In this document: positions 1 through 8,528 of the stretch, in pieces
Numbering within the stretch: position 1 is the first letter of the stretch
How the letters are laid out: every line of letters starts with the position of its first letter
NCBI GenBank assembly: GCA_023356535.1
Contig: JAKQYF010000021.1
Location: 1 to 37,502, forward strand
DNA from: Trichodesmium sp. MAG_R03
Lineage (GTDB): Bacteria > Cyanobacteriota > Cyanobacteriia > Cyanobacteriales > Microcoleaceae
DNA length: 37,502 bases
Reading direction: 5' to 3'
Position numbers and translations under genes: made by a program
Notes under the pieces: model-generated
What the model was told of the DNA's origin: nothing
Databases searched by the model: none
The model's input: only the letters and a program-made list of their open reading frames with translations

Positions 1-118
1 ATGAACGGCGAAACCTGAAAAATTTATCTAGTATCAGGAGCCGTATGAGTTGGAAACTCTCATGTACGGTTCTGAAGGAGAGGTGAGGAGGCGAAATCCT
101 CCCATCGACTCTATCAAA
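1..118 (+). mobile_element. Group II intron, 3' end (domains V and VI)
   Basis: Positions 38-73 form the conserved domain V hairpin: GAGCCGTAT on one side, GTACGGTTCT on the other, with a GGAA-type loop between. Domain V is the catalytic core of group II introns. It is followed at about 74-116 by a second stem (GAGGAGG pairing with CCTCCC) that fits domain VI. The intron would end near 116-118 (CGACTCTAT). Only the tail lies in the window, so I cannot say whether the upstream part carries a reverse transcriptase. The sequence right after it belongs to a dispersed repeat, so the intron seems to sit in non-coding repeat DNA. The exact 3' splice site is inferred. Confidence 0.85.
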
Positions 119-120
119 AG

Positions 121-478
121 TATTTTCAGGAGCACGGGAATAGGTATGGACGTAAAGCTTAGGGACATGAACGCATTTTTGTTATGCAACGTCCCTACAG
201 AGGAACAGGGAAGGTATAGATGAGGTAGTCAGATATACTTGTCCCTTGATTTTTATGCCATGGGAGTGCCCGAAATCCTAACTTTTTCAGCCTTTTACCA
301 GAGAACTTCTGGTGCTTTTTGCTGACTAAATAAGACTACAGCCTTTATATGTCAATGCTTTTAAATTAATCAGCAAGCCAGAGTTAGGGACGTTCCATGC
401 AACGTTCCCTACTTCTCATCCTAGGAGATGTTAGAGGTGGGTTTCCTAATCCTGAAAAAGACTTTTTTAGCAAGTCCT
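121..478. repeat. Dispersed repeat family A, copy 1
   Basis: This copy shares long segments with the copy at 34238-34544, but the inner segment (about 196-395) is inverted relative to it. Shared blocks include a palindromic piece at about 158-197 (GGGACATGAACGCATTTTTG with a partner ending GTCCCT) and the end block CTGAAAAAGACTTTTTTAGC at 451-470. Diverged or partial copies occur at 4848-5022, 12482-12602, 13104-13195 and 19975-20223. No coding capacity is visible. It is probably an old non-autonomous transposon. Confidence 0.7.
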
Positions 479-479
479 A

Positions 480-605
480 AATATGTTGTAAGAATTCAAA
501 AAATAGAAATAAACTCTGAAACTTTTACCCATTGCCTATTGCCTTGAAATTTATTCCCAAAACGCAGTTTAGATTGTTGACACAAATAAAATAGGATTGC
601 TATAA
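480..605 (-). repeat. MITE family B, copy 1 (left end lost)
   Basis: The right end carries the family terminus ATAGGATTGCTATA at about 591-604. The body (AGAAATAAACTCTGAAAC and AAATAAAATAGGATTGC) matches the copies at 27683 and 28261. The opposite terminus is missing because this copy abuts repeat A directly at about 479. Confidence 0.7.
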
Positions 606-634
606 ATTATGGACAATCAAAAAGAAATCCTAAA

Positions 635-889
635 TTGACATCCTCCCCGGCCTAAAGGCACTGGGTAACAACCGAGCCCTAGCCCCTCGGCGGGTTGACA
701 TTTAACAAGCTGCTGCTACTTTGGCAGTAGTCTAGCTGCTGGCCTCAATGTCCGTTTTTTGTCTCGGTATGCCCACCCGCGACTAATATATTTCTTGTGA
801 ACTAAAAAGCAAGAAGGACTAAGCCTGTGAAAAAAAATCAACTAAAAAGTCCCCCGCTTATGGGCGAGGCTTTAAACCCAATTTTTCGG
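635..889 (-). mobile_element. IS200/IS605-like non-autonomous element, copy 1
   Basis: This 255-bp unit is present in opposite orientation at 34668-34923, and its right end also occurs at 13522-13627. Its GC-rich end (TCCTCCCCGGCCTAAAGG, AGCCCCTCGGCGGG) can fold into imperfect hairpins of the kind found at the right end of IS605/TnpB elements. The other end (AAAGTCCCCCGCTTATGGGC) is also hairpin-forming. It has no ORF and no terminal inverted repeats, as expected for IS200/IS605 derivatives. It lies just downstream of the murA stop codon. The family assignment is inference from end structure. Confidence 0.6.
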
Positions 890-902
890 TAAAATTGTTT
901 TT

Positions 903-2294
903 TTAGATAGAATCTTGGGAAATGTCATTTTCTTCAACTAAGTCCACTCTCTGCAATTTTGCTCCTAACTTTTGCAATTTAACTTCTAGTTGTTCGTAGC
1001 CTCGATTAAGGTGTTGTAGACCCTGAAATATTGTTTCCCCTTCTGCTGCTAGGGCTGCTAATATCAGGGCAGCAGAAGCTCTAAGGTCACTACCAATGAC
1101 TGGAGCAGCGGATAACTTAGGTACACCTTGGACAATAGCATTATTTCCTTTTACCCTAATATTAGCACCCATTCTATTTAGTTCTGAAACATGACGCATA
1201 CGATTTTCAAATACTGTTTCTGTAATATAACTGCTGCCAGAGCAGATGCTTAACAAAGCCATAAATGGAGCCTGCATATCTGTAGGAAAACCAGGGTATG
1301 GTTGAGTTTCAATATCAGTAGATTTCAGGATTTTACTAGGTAAAATGTGTAAGCTATCAGATGTTTCCTGTATGATTTTTACTCCTACTGACTGAAGTTT
1401 AGAAATAACCGCACTCAAATGTTTAGGCACTACTGGCGAAATACTTATGTCTGAATTAGTAATCGCGCCAGCTATTAAAAATGTACCAGCTTCTATTCTA
1501 TCAGGAATAATAGTATAATCTACTGAGTGTAGTTTCGGTACACCAGATATTACTATAGTTTTTGTACCTGCACCAAAAATATTAGCCCCCATAGCTATAC
1601 ATAGATTAGCCAAGTCTTCTACTTCTGGTTCTTGAGCAGCATTTTCAATGATTGTTTCTCCTTCAGCTAAGGTAGCTGCCATCATTAAAGTTTCAGTGGC
1701 TCCTACACTAGGATAGTCAAGATAAATTTTTGCCCCTCGTAACTTTTTTTTACTGCTACTGATATAAGCATTAACCATACCATGTTCAATATGAACTTCT
1801 GCTCCTAGAGCTTGCAAACCTTTAACATGAAGGTCAACAGGTCTAGCACCAATAGCACATCCACCAGGTAGTGGTATCCGAGCCACTCCTAGTCTGGCCA
1901 AAATAGGACCTATAGCAAAAAAGCTAGCACGCAATTGTCTAACTAATTCATAAGGAGCTTCAGAGTTATTAATAATACTTGCATCTATATCTAAAGTAAA
2001 AGTATTGGTATTATGTTTGATTTTTGCTCCCAATGCAGATAAAACTTGCCCCATTATGTTAATATCTGCTAGACATGGGACTTGACGCAAACGACACACA
2101 CCTGAAGAAAGTAGTGTTGCTGCCATTGCAGGGAGTGCTGAATTTTTAGCACCACCAATATTAATGTTTCCTTGTAAACAAGAAGGGCCCAAAATTTTCA
2201 GTGTTGACTGATTGACAGGGGATGATTCGGGATTATCGCTTTCCACTATTGAATGTAATTGTTGATTGATGGTTCTATCCTTCCTCAATGGCAT
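903..2294 (-). CDS. murA: UDP-N-acetylglucosamine 1-carboxyvinyltransferase (MurA)
   Basis: MurA transfers enolpyruvate from PEP to UDP-GlcNAc, the first committed step of peptidoglycan synthesis, in the cytoplasm. The 463-aa product shows the substrate-binding lysine in GGAKNSALP (K50) and the catalytic cysteine loop [10 protein letters not shown] (C146). These correspond to K22 and C115 of the E. coli enzyme. The two-lobed EPSP-synthase fold is covered to the end. It is about 40 residues longer than E. coli MurA, because a polar N-terminal extension of about 30 residues precedes LKILGPSCL. The true start could therefore be later, for example a GTG at codon 17, but the ATG at 2294 is the only in-frame ATG before the conserved part. 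It is transcribed alone, divergent from ald, with a plausible promoter at 2323-2350. Confidence 0.95.
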   Translation of the reverse strand: MPLRKDRTINQQLHSIVESDNPESSPVNQSTLKILGPSCLQGNINIGGAKNSALPAMAATLLSSGVCRLRQVPCLADINIMGQVLSALGAKIKHNTNTFTLDIDASIINNSEAPYELVRQLRASFFAIGPILARLGVARIPLPGGCAIGARPVDLHVKGLQALGAEVHIEHGMVNAYISSSKKKLRGAKIYLDYPSVGATETLMMAATLAEGETIIENAAQEPEVEDLANLCIAMGANIFGAGTKTIVISGVPKLHSVDYTIIPDRIEAGTFLIAGAITNSDISISPVVPKHLSAVISKLQSVGVKIIQETSDSLHILPSKILKSTDIETQPYPGFPTDMQAPFMALLSICSGSSYITETVFENRMRHVSELNRMGANIRVKGNNAIVQGVPKLSAAPVIGSDLRASAALILAALAAEGETIFQGLQHLNRGYEQLEVKLQKLGAKLQRVDLVEENDISQDSI

Positions 2295-2322
2295 AAGTTA
2301 TTGATTTTAATTTTTGCTATTG

Positions 2323-2350
2323 ATTGTACTGGAAAGTCAGCAAATGTCTA
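2323..2350 (-). promoter_or_regulatory. Putative murA promoter
   Basis: On the minus strand, TAGACA and TACAAT are separated by 16 bp and lie 29-56 bp upstream of the murA ATG. This is a good match to the housekeeping sigma-70 consensus. It is a prediction from sequence alone. Confidence 0.45.
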
Positions 2351-2399
2351 GGGGTTGACAAATTCTTTTTCTTAATCTACATTCCTATGAAAATTTAGA

Positions 2400-2520
2400 T
2401 ATAGCAATCCTAGATTTATTTGTGTTAAACATATTGCTGCTTTTTGGGAATAGGTTTGGAAGCAATAGACAATGGGCAAAAGTTTCATAGTTGATTTCTA
2501 CTTTTTGATTAGGATTGCTA
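2400..2520 (+). repeat. MITE family B, copy 2
   Basis: A 121-bp element bounded by TATAGCAATCCTA and TAGGATTGCTA, in the intergenic region between murA and ald. It has no coding potential. The termini are inverted repeats shared with six other copies in this window. Confidence 0.75.
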
Positions 2521-2612
2521 AAATTGTAAGGATTGAATATTCTAGACCACTACCTATCTATTTGCTCGATCGTTTAATTGATTTTGAGTTAGATTAAATT
2601 CAGAGTTATTTG

Positions 2613-2774
2613 ATGCTTGGGATTAAATTAGGATTAAGTATAGATTTGGAGGACTTGGAAGACAGGAGCAATTACCATGTTTCAAGGTTATGGAAAAAGC
2701 AAAGAGCTAAAATTAGCAAAGTTCAAAGAAAAGTAGCTAATCAAATCAAAGACAAGATTGGACAAATAAAGTAG
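2613..2774 (+). pseudogene. Short ORF, possible TnpB-like transposase remnant
   Basis: An open frame of 53 codons begins MLGIKLGLSIDLEDLED and continues with the basic stretch KKQRAKISKVQRKVANQI. The order of a GIxLGLS-like strand followed by a K/R/Q-rich helix recalls the RuvC-I region of IS605-family TnpB. There is no room for the rest of the protein before the ald start. It could equally be chance coding in spacer DNA. I see no good ribosome binding site. Confidence 0.25.
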
Positions 2775-2838
2775 CAGCACAAATAAGTAGCGCAGGGTAG
2801 TTCATAATAATTTTTTCGCACACAAGTGGAGATCGTCA

Positions 2839-3939
2839 ATGAAAATAGGTATTCCAAAAGAAATTAAGGATCAGGAGTTTCGTGTTGGATTAACTCCTGC
2901 AAGTGTTAGGGTCTGTACTGAAGCAGATAACCAGGTTTTTATAGAGACAGAAGCTGGTTTGGGTGCAGGTTTTAGTGATCATGATTATCTTCAAGCCGGC
3001 GGGCATATCTTATCAGATACTAGAGAGGTTTGGAATTGTGAAATGATAGTTAAGGTTAAGGAACCTTTACCATCAGAATATCAGTTTCTCAAATCAGGAA
3101 AAATACTATTTACTTATTTACATTTGGCTGCGGATCAGAAGTTAACTGAAAGGTTAATTGAAAGTGGTGTGATGGCGATCGCCTATGAAACGGTAGAGCT
3201 ATCTCACCACAGGCTACCTTTGTTAACTCCTATGAGTATAATAGCTGGACGTTTATCTGTGCAATTTGGGGCCAGATTTTTAGAAAGGCAACAAGGTGGT
3301 AGAGGTGTTCTATTGGGTGGAGTTCCTGGTGTTACCCCTGGTAAGGTTGTAATTCTGGGAGGAGGAATAGTTGGTACAGAGGCAGCTAAAATTGCTGTGG
3401 GCTTGGGTGCAAGAGTCCAAATTTTGGATATTAATTTGGAAAGGTTGGCTTATTTAGAGACTCTATTTGGCTCAAGGGTAGAGTTACTATATAGTAGTTC
3501 TTCTGCTATAGAAGCAGTAGTAGCAGATTGTGATTTACTTGTAGGGGCAGTTTTAGTTCCTGGTCGTCGTTCTCCAGTGTTAGTTCCTAAACATTTGGTG
3601 GAGCAGATGCGTTCTGGATCTGTAATTATTGATGTGGCTGTGGATCAAGGTGGTTGTGTGGAAACTCTATGTCCTACTTCTCATACAAGTCCTACCTATG
3701 TCGAATTAGGTGTCCTACATTATGGAGTACCTAATATGCCAGGAGCAGTTCCCTGGACAGCTACTCAAGCTTTGAATAATAGCACTTTGCCTTATGTATT
3801 ACAGTTAGCTAACTATGGTAGTAAAGCTTTAGAAATGAATCCGGCTTTAGCTAAGGGATTGAATGTTAAAGACCATGTTTTGGTTCATCCTGCTGTCCGA
3901 GAAGTATTTCCTGATTTAAGTAATAAAAACTCACTCTGA
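2839..3939 (+). CDS. ald: Alanine dehydrogenase
   Basis: The enzyme catalyses reversible NAD-dependent oxidative deamination of L-alanine to pyruvate and ammonia, linking nitrogen and carbon metabolism. The 366-aa product matches the family length. The N-terminal motif IPKEIKDQEFRVGLTP contains R15. K74 (KVKEPLP) and H95 (TYLHLA) fit the pyruvate-binding lysine and catalytic histidine of known alanine dehydrogenases. The Rossmann glycine motif VVILGGGIVGTEAA lies near residue 170, followed by DVAVDQGGCVET and the C-terminal signature NMPGAVPWTAT. The ATG at 2839 follows GGAG with about 8 nt spacing, so this start is well supported. It stands alone, divergent from murA. In diazotrophic cyanobacteria this enzyme has been tied to use of alanine after nitrogen fixation. 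That role is inference here. Confidence 0.94.
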   Translation: MKIGIPKEIKDQEFRVGLTPASVRVCTEADNQVFIETEAGLGAGFSDHDYLQAGGHILSDTREVWNCEMIVKVKEPLPSEYQFLKSGKILFTYLHLAADQKLTERLIESGVMAIAYETVELSHHRLPLLTPMSIIAGRLSVQFGARFLERQQGGRGVLLGGVPGVTPGKVVILGGGIVGTEAAKIAVGLGARVQILDINLERLAYLETLFGSRVELLYSSSSAIEAVVADCDLLVGAVLVPGRRSPVLVPKHLVEQMRSGSVIIDVAVDQGGCVETLCPTSHTSPTYVELGVLHYGVPNMPGAVPWTATQALNNSTLPYVLQLANYGSKALEMNPALAKGLNVKDHVLVHPAVREVFPDLSNKNSL

Positions 3940-4041
3940 AGAGGAGTAATAGTTTACCAAAAACCTTAATAAACCTTTTCAAAGCTCCTAATATGTCATT
4001 ATGTAACTTTAAAAAAGTTTGTCGAAAGATCCATCAATTCT

Positions 4042-4070
4042 TTGACAAAAAATATTAAGTCAAGTATAAT
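4042..4070 (+). promoter_or_regulatory. Perfect consensus sigma-70 promoter
   Basis: TTGACA at 4042-4047 and TATAAT at 4065-4070 are separated by exactly 17 bp, an ideal housekeeping promoter in both boxes and spacing. No ORF with a ribosome binding site follows, so it most likely drives a non-coding transcript that starts near 4077. Confidence 0.75.
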
Positions 4071-4076
4071 AACATG

Positions 4077-4370
4077 TGGCTAGTAACTTGTTTAACAAGG
4101 GAACACTCTCGCCTGGCCAAAAACTAAAATTTATCTTTGGATAAATGGTTGTAAGTTAAGGGACGTTAAATAATGGACAGTGAGACGCCACAGCGCAGAT
4201 TAGAGTAAGCTTATAGCTTCCAAGCTTTTAAAACTATGGGTCCTGTTGTTTGACAACCAGACAATGTCGGCAACAGCCATTGCTTTAACTGGCAATGCTA
4301 TACAGCACTCAAGGTGCATAGCTTTGAAGAGGTTAAATGTTACACTAAGTGTGGCTATTTAAGTTTTTTT
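4077..4370 (+). ncRNA. Candidate structured non-coding RNA of about 290 nt
   Basis: The transcript is bounded by the perfect promoter at 4042-4070 and the terminator at 4333-4370. Between them are several self-complementary stems: AAGCTT repeated at about 4207 and 4223, GTTGT-TTG-ACAAC at about 4248-4258, and CATTGC/GCAATG at about 4278-4298. There is no convincing ORF and no protein-like reading frame. I do not recognise tmRNA, RNase P RNA, SRP RNA or 6S RNA signatures. The ends are inferred from promoter and terminator positions. Confidence 0.5.
4333..4370 (+). terminator. Rho-independent terminator
   Basis: TTAAATGTTACAC pairs with GTGTGGCTATTTAA around a TAA loop (G-U pairs and one bulge). 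It is followed by GTTTTTTT at 4363-4370. It closes the transcript predicted from the promoter at 4042. Confidence 0.6.
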
Positions 4371-4580
4371 ATGGATGGTCAAATCTTCGATTTCCCAAAA
4401 CTTTTTCAGTACGAAATTTTACTACAACTTTCTGATTGATTCAGCAAACCCTAATTTAGGTAAAGTTGAAAGAATGGGAAATTACAAAGACAATATAGAA
4501 CAATCTTAGTTTTACTTATAAAAAAAACATTGTAATTGAGAAATTTGAATGGATAAGCAAAAATAAAAAGCTGTCACTTA

Positions 4581-4664
4581 GCGGAACTGGCGGAATTGGT
4601 AGACGCGCTAGATTCAGGTTCTAGTGTTCGCAAGGACTTCCGGGTTCAAGTCCCGGGTTCCGCA
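4581..4664 (+). tRNA. tRNA-Leu(CAG)
   Basis: The acceptor stem GCGGAAC pairs with GTTCCGC, with A as discriminator base. The anticodon stem CTAGA/TCTAG holds the loop TTCAGGT, giving anticodon CAG. A long variable arm (about 4625-4639) marks it as a class II tRNA, and the T arm CCGGG-TTCAAGT-CCCGG is perfect. CCA is not encoded. Confidence 0.95.
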
Positions 4665-4847
4665 TTATCTTTAAATCTTTGACTATAATATTTGGAAAAC
4701 TATAGACCTAAAAAACAAACATAAATACCTAAATAAAGTTTAGTTCAGATAATAATTATGGTTTACTAAAAAAAGTCTTTTGTTTGGTAAAGGTAGAAGT
4801 CAGGAGTTAGATAGGGTATCCGTTGGATTGGCAACATACAGAAAAAA

Positions 4848-5060
4848 TGGGAATTATAAAGAAGGTAGTCGGATATATTTGTCCCTTGATTGTTTTGTCA
4901 TTTGATGTCCAAAAGATTCACTTGTATGAGCTTTTTGGATATCAAAGCAGATACTTTTTTCGTTCTAAAAAGGCACTTGCCTTTATATATCGATGGTTTG
5001 AGAGTTAATCACCAAGTCCTGGGCAAACGTATCTAATTTGCTGATTACTATATATAAGGA
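4848..5060. repeat. Diverged repeat A copy with half of a family E element
   Basis: Positions 4848-5022 align with the inner part of repeat A (GAAGGTAGTCGGATATATTT and TTGTCCCTTGATT blocks, and the TTAATCACCAAGTC end). The adjoining segment GGGCAAACGTATCTAATTTG at 5022-5041 matches the left end of the family E element at 20014. The short reading frame across this stretch (about 4823-5008) is repeat DNA and I do not regard it as a gene. Confidence 0.55.
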
Positions 5061-5074
5061 ATAAAAGATCAATA

Positions 5075-5851
5075 GTGCTGACCAGTTTACAAAATCCTTT
5101 GGTAAAGCAAATACGCCAAATTCACCAATCAAAAGGGAGGCGGGAACAGCAATTATTTCTAGTTGAAGGAACTCATCTTCTGGAAGAAGCTTGCAAGAGA
5201 AATTATCCTCTTATCACTGTCTGCTGTACACCTGAATGGCAAGAAAAACATAAATTTTTGTGTGAATTGATATCCCAAAAAGCTCAAAGGATAGAATTGG
5301 TAAGTGCTAGGATTATTCAATCTCTTGCTACTACAGTTAATCCTGATGGAATAGTGGCTATAGCACCACAGCAACAGACAAATTTTATGAAGATTACGAC
5401 CTTGGGAGTTGCTTTAGATAAAATACAAGACCCTGGTAATTTGGGAACTATAATTAGGACAGCTGTAGCAACAAATATAGATGGTTTATTTGTGAGTAGA
5501 GATAGTGTAGACTTATATCATCCTAAAGTAGTTCGGGCGTCAGCCGGGGAATGGTTTAATTTACAGAAGGCAATATCTGAAGACTTAAAGGATAAGGTAT
5601 TACAATTACAAAGTAAAGGTCTACAAGTTTTAGCGACAGTTCCAAGTTCAACTATCAACTACTGGGAAATAGATTTACGAAAACCTACATTAATAGTTGT
5701 AGGAAATGAAGGTTCTGGTGTTTCAACAGATTTAATTAATTTGGCTGATTATTCTGTCAAAATTCCTTTGAGCAATGGAGTAGAATCTTTAAATGTTGCT
5801 ATAAGTACAGCTATAATTTTGTATGAGGTTCAACGTCAACGTCAAAATTAA
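5075..5851 (+). CDS. SpoU/TrmH-family RNA 2'-O-methyltransferase
   Basis: A 258-aa SPOUT-class methyltransferase. Members use S-adenosylmethionine to 2'-O-methylate a ribose in 23S rRNA or tRNA. The N-terminal substrate-binding domain (SLQNPLVKQIRQIHQSKG, with FLVEGTHLLEEA) is of the L30e-like type. The three C-terminal SPOUT motifs are present: LDKIQDPGNLGTIIRTA near residue 115, LIVVGNEGSGVS near 208, and IPLSNGVESLNVAISTAII near 229. The conserved N, E and S/N residues of the knotted cofactor site are therefore in place. The start is GTG at 5075, with AAGGA about 14 nt upstream, which is long; no better start is visible. The exact RNA target cannot be read from sequence. Neighbouring murA, lpdA and trpC are, as I recall, conserved neighbours in other cyanobacteria. 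Confidence 0.9.
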   Translation: MLTSLQNPLVKQIRQIHQSKGRREQQLFLVEGTHLLEEACKRNYPLITVCCTPEWQEKHKFLCELISQKAQRIELVSARIIQSLATTVNPDGIVAIAPQQQTNFMKITTLGVALDKIQDPGNLGTIIRTAVATNIDGLFVSRDSVDLYHPKVVRASAGEWFNLQKAISEDLKDKVLQLQSKGLQVLATVPSSTINYWEIDLRKPTLIVVGNEGSGVSTDLINLADYSVKIPLSNGVESLNVAISTAIILYEVQRQRQN

Positions 5852-5875
5852 TTAAAGTAGTTTCTATTTATTTTT

Positions 5876-6133
5876 TTATTCAGAGCTAGATAATGGTGGG
5901 TATTTTTTATTTGTCTCAATATATTCATCTATGTCAGCGATCGCTTCTTCTAAATCTGATAAATTAAATTCTTCATCAGACTCATTTTCTTTTAATTTTT
6001 TCTGGGTATTTGCAAGTTCTGAATTATCCTCTTCAGTTGGAGTTTCTTGGAGAGCAGTATCAAGTTGTTTCTCAAAGTTGTTCATAAATATTTTTGCTCT
6101 TCTATTGCGAATATATATTTCTTTTTTATCCAT
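5876..6133 (-). CDS. Small acidic hypothetical protein
   Basis: An 85-aa protein with a basic N-terminus (MDKKEIYIRNRRAKIF) and a highly acidic middle and C-terminus (EEFNLSDLEEAIADIDEYIE). It has no membrane segment and no cysteine. The ATG at 6133 is preceded by GAGGGG at about 9 nt, a strong ribosome binding site that argues for a real gene. It converges with the methyltransferase gene, the two stop codons being about 25 bp apart. I do not recognise the family. A length below 100 aa, acidic composition and predicted helix are all that can be said. Confidence 0.65.
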   Translation of the reverse strand: MDKKEIYIRNRRAKIFMNNFEKQLDTALQETPTEEDNSELANTQKKLKENESDEEFNLSDLEEAIADIDEYIETNKKYPPLSSSE

Positions 6134-6300
6134 ACTAATTATCCCCTCAATATATTTAAGTTAAAAGTTAAACTGACAACCAATCAGTTGACTTGGATAA
6201 AGACAGTAAAAGTAAAATATACTTTGTTTATTACTCTGATTATTGTTTTTTAAGGCACGAAGTTTTCTATTCTCAACTGGTTTATGCTTGAAAAGACTTT

Positions 6301-6355
6301 CCCACTTTTTGGAGAGGTCTATTGTATTATAAAGTAAAGGAGTTTTAAAAGTGGG
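6301..6355. repeat. Inverted repeat
   Basis: CCCACTTTT at 6301 and AAAAGTGGG at 6347-6355 are inverted repeats 37 bp apart, upstream of the MITE at 6504 and of lpdA. It could be a hairpin or the ends of a very short element. No run of T follows on either strand, so it is not an obvious terminator. Confidence 0.35.
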
Positions 6356-6503
6356 TTATATAGTAGATTGTATAGTTAATCACGACTAAAAAAATGACTA
6401 TACCCTTCCTTACAAGTTAATCTCTAGGGAGATAGGCTAAAGAAGTCAAAAAAAATCCTAAGAATCATGTTTAGCTACATCTGGAAAAACTCCCTACTCT
6501 ATA

Positions 6504-6641
6504 TATAGCAGTCCTATTTTATTTGTGTCCAAAATCTTACCACTTTTTGGTATGGGGGTTTGGTGAGAGTGTTCAATGGGTAAGAGTTTCAAAGTTTATT
6601 TCTAATTTTTGAATTATCAGAACCGATTTAGGATTGCTATA
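6504..6641 (+). repeat. MITE family B, copy 3
   Basis: A 138-bp element with termini TATAGCAGTCCTA and TAGGATTGCTATA. The body (CAAAATCTTACCACTTTTTG) is the inverse of the copy at 27683. It ends about 38 bp upstream of the lpdA start and so may contribute to or separate that gene's promoter. Confidence 0.8.
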
Positions 6642-6679
6642 GTTTTTGCAAACACACCGAGAACTTTTAGAAAACAGAG

Positions 6680-8110
6680 ATGACTCAAGAATTTGATTAC
6701 GACTTAATAATTATCGGCGCTGGTGTCGGTGGACATGGTGCAGCATTACACGCTATCACTTGTGGCCTAAAAACGGCTATTGTAGAAGTAGCAGAAATGG
6801 GTGGGACTTGTATTAATCGAGGTTGTATACCATCTAAGGCTCTTCTGGCAGCATCTGGTAAAGTTAGAGAGTTACGAAATACTCACCACTTAAAAACTCT
6901 GGGAATTCAATTAGATAATGTTTCTTATGACAGAGAGGTAATTGCTTCTCATGCTAGTAACATTGTTAGTAAGATAAGAGGTGACATGACCAAAAGCCTT
7001 AAACGTTTAGGTATAGATACGATTATAGGTTGGGGTCAGGTAGCAGGAAAGCAAAAGGTTACGGTTAAGACCGAAAAGGGAGAAGAAAATTTTACTGCCA
7101 AAGATATTATTCTGGCTCCTGGGTCAGTACCTTTTGTTCCTCCTGGAATAGAATTGGATGGTAAGACGGTTTTTACCAGCGATGATGCTCTTAAACTAGA
7201 TTGGTTACCACCTTGGGTTGCAATTGTTGGTAGTGGTTATATCGGACTAGAATTTTCTGATATTTACACTGCCCTTGGTTCTGAAATTACAATGATTGAG
7301 GCATTAGAGCGATTAATGCCTACTTTTGATCCAGATATAGCTAAGATTGCACAAAGAGTTCTAATTCACTCAAGAGATATTGAGACGAAAGTTGGAAAGT
7401 TGGCTATGAAGGTAGTTCCTGGCTCTCCAGTAATTATTGAACTGGCTGATGCTAAGACTAAAGAAGTAGAAGAAGTTCTAGAAGTTGATGCTTGTCTAGT
7501 TGCCACAGGTCGTATTCCCTATACAAAAGACTTGGGACTGGATTCTGTAGCAGTAGAAACTGGTAGCAAAGGCTTTATACCAGTAAATAGTAAAATGGCA
7601 GTTTTGTCAAGTGGTGAACCAGTTGCTAATTTATGGGCCATTGGTGATGCGACAGGAAAAATGATGTTGGCTCATGCAGCATCTGCCCAAGGAATAACGG
7701 TGGTGGAAAATATCTGTGGTCGTTATCGGGAACCAGATTATCTTAGTATTCCGGCGGCAGCTTTTACTCATCCAGAAATTAGCTATGTTGGTATGACAGA
7801 ACCAGCTGCGAAAGATTTAGGCCAAGAACAAGATTTTGAAGTTGCAAGTGTCAGAACTTATTTTAAGGGTAATTCCAAGGCGATCGCTGAAGATGAAACA
7901 GATGGTATTGCTAAAATAATTTATCGTCAAGATACAGGAGAATTACTAGGGGTACATATTATTGGTCTTCATGCCTCTGACTTAATTCAAGAGGCAGCCA
8001 ATGCTATAGCTAAAAAGCAATCTGTTAATGAGTTATCTTTTAATGTGCATACTCATCCTACTTTATCAGAAGTTTTGGATGAAGCATTTAAACGAGCTAC
8101 TGTTCACTAG
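6680..8110 (+). CDS. lpdA: Dihydrolipoyl dehydrogenase (E3)
   Basis: This flavoenzyme reoxidises dihydrolipoyl groups of the pyruvate dehydrogenase and glycine decarboxylase complexes, passing electrons to NAD+. The 476-aa product has the FAD-binding motif [12 protein letters not shown] near residue 11 and the redox disulfide GGTCINRGC (C44/C49). The NAD-binding motif [15 protein letters not shown] lies near 178, and the second FAD motif [17 protein letters not shown] near 318. The C-terminal active-site dyad appears as HTHPTLSE. All key residues are present and the length is normal. The ATG at 6680 directly precedes the conserved start. trpC follows 418 bp downstream on the same strand, beyond a stretch of repeats and a decayed trpC fragment, so the two are probably not one simple operon. 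Confidence 0.96.
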   Translation: MTQEFDYDLIIIGAGVGGHGAALHAITCGLKTAIVEVAEMGGTCINRGCIPSKALLAASGKVRELRNTHHLKTLGIQLDNVSYDREVIASHASNIVSKIRGDMTKSLKRLGIDTIIGWGQVAGKQKVTVKTEKGEENFTAKDIILAPGSVPFVPPGIELDGKTVFTSDDALKLDWLPPWVAIVGSGYIGLEFSDIYTALGSEITMIEALERLMPTFDPDIAKIAQRVLIHSRDIETKVGKLAMKVVPGSPVIIELADAKTKEVEEVLEVDACLVATGRIPYTKDLGLDSVAVETGSKGFIPVNSKMAVLSSGEPVANLWAIGDATGKMMLAHAASAQGITVVENICGRYREPDYLSIPAAAFTHPEISYVGMTEPAAKDLGQEQDFEVASVRTYFKGNSKAIAEDETDGIAKIIYRQDTGELLGVHIIGLHASDLIQEAANAIAKKQSVNELSFNVHTHPTLSEVLDEAFKRATVH

Positions 8111-8240
8111 TTATTCACCTTAAGGAAATTAGTATAATGGTAGATTGAATAAAATTCAATCCTATTTTATCCCCAAAAATATGAGGCTAAAATAAAATCA
8201 AAAATTACACAGAATAAATTTTCAGCTTGTTTCATATTAG

Positions 8241-8290
8241 TGATGTACACCCGTTGCGGGCAAGATGCCCGCACTACGAAATTCAATTGT
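8241..8290. repeat. GC-rich palindromic repeat (family F)
   Basis: GCGGGCA-AGA-TGCCCGC at 8256-8272 is a perfect 7-bp hairpin inside GATGTACACCC...ACTACGAAATTC. A related, weaker copy lies at 11580-11625 (ATGAGGTACACCC, AGATACCCGCGCTAC). Hairpins of this form are common dispersed repeats in cyanobacterial spacers. Confidence 0.5.
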
Positions 8291-8309
8291 ATAAATGGGT
8301 GAATAACGG

Positions 8310-8377
8310 TATGAAGTTTCAAATACTCAAAATATTTTAGAAGAGATTGTTATCAAGAAAAAGAGGTAGATTATCTC
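8310..8377 (+). pseudogene. Decayed partial duplicate of the trpC 5' region
   Basis: TATGAAGTTTC, CTCAAAATATTTTAGAAGAG and AAAGAGGTAGATTAT recur in the same order as in the start of trpC at 8583-8667. Read in frame, the fragment gives [14 protein letters not shown] beside the trpC sequence YEVS...AQNILEEIV. It then shifts frame through small deletions and reaches a stop. It lies in direct orientation about 200 bp upstream of the intact gene. Confidence 0.75.
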
Positions 8378-8528
8378 AGTGAATAATAACCTTATAATAC
8401 AGCTAAACTATATATTAATTTTGAGAAAATTGGTAGGTTGAATAATCTCAAGATTACCAAATATTGAAAAAGCTGAGAGTTGTTAAGTAAATCTCATTAA
8501 AACGTAGTAATTAATTTATCTAAAATAA

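Noticed and set aside
4823-5008. 61-aa plus-strand ORF before the methyltransferase gene
   Set aside because: It lies wholly in a diverged repeat A copy, has no ATG-type start with a ribosome site, and its residues do not look like a known protein.
5931-6253. Two overlapping plus-strand ORFs opposite the small acidic gene
   Set aside because: They are antisense to the gene at 5876-6133, which has a strong ribosome binding site. The serine- and phenylalanine-rich translation is the usual shadow of an acidic gene.
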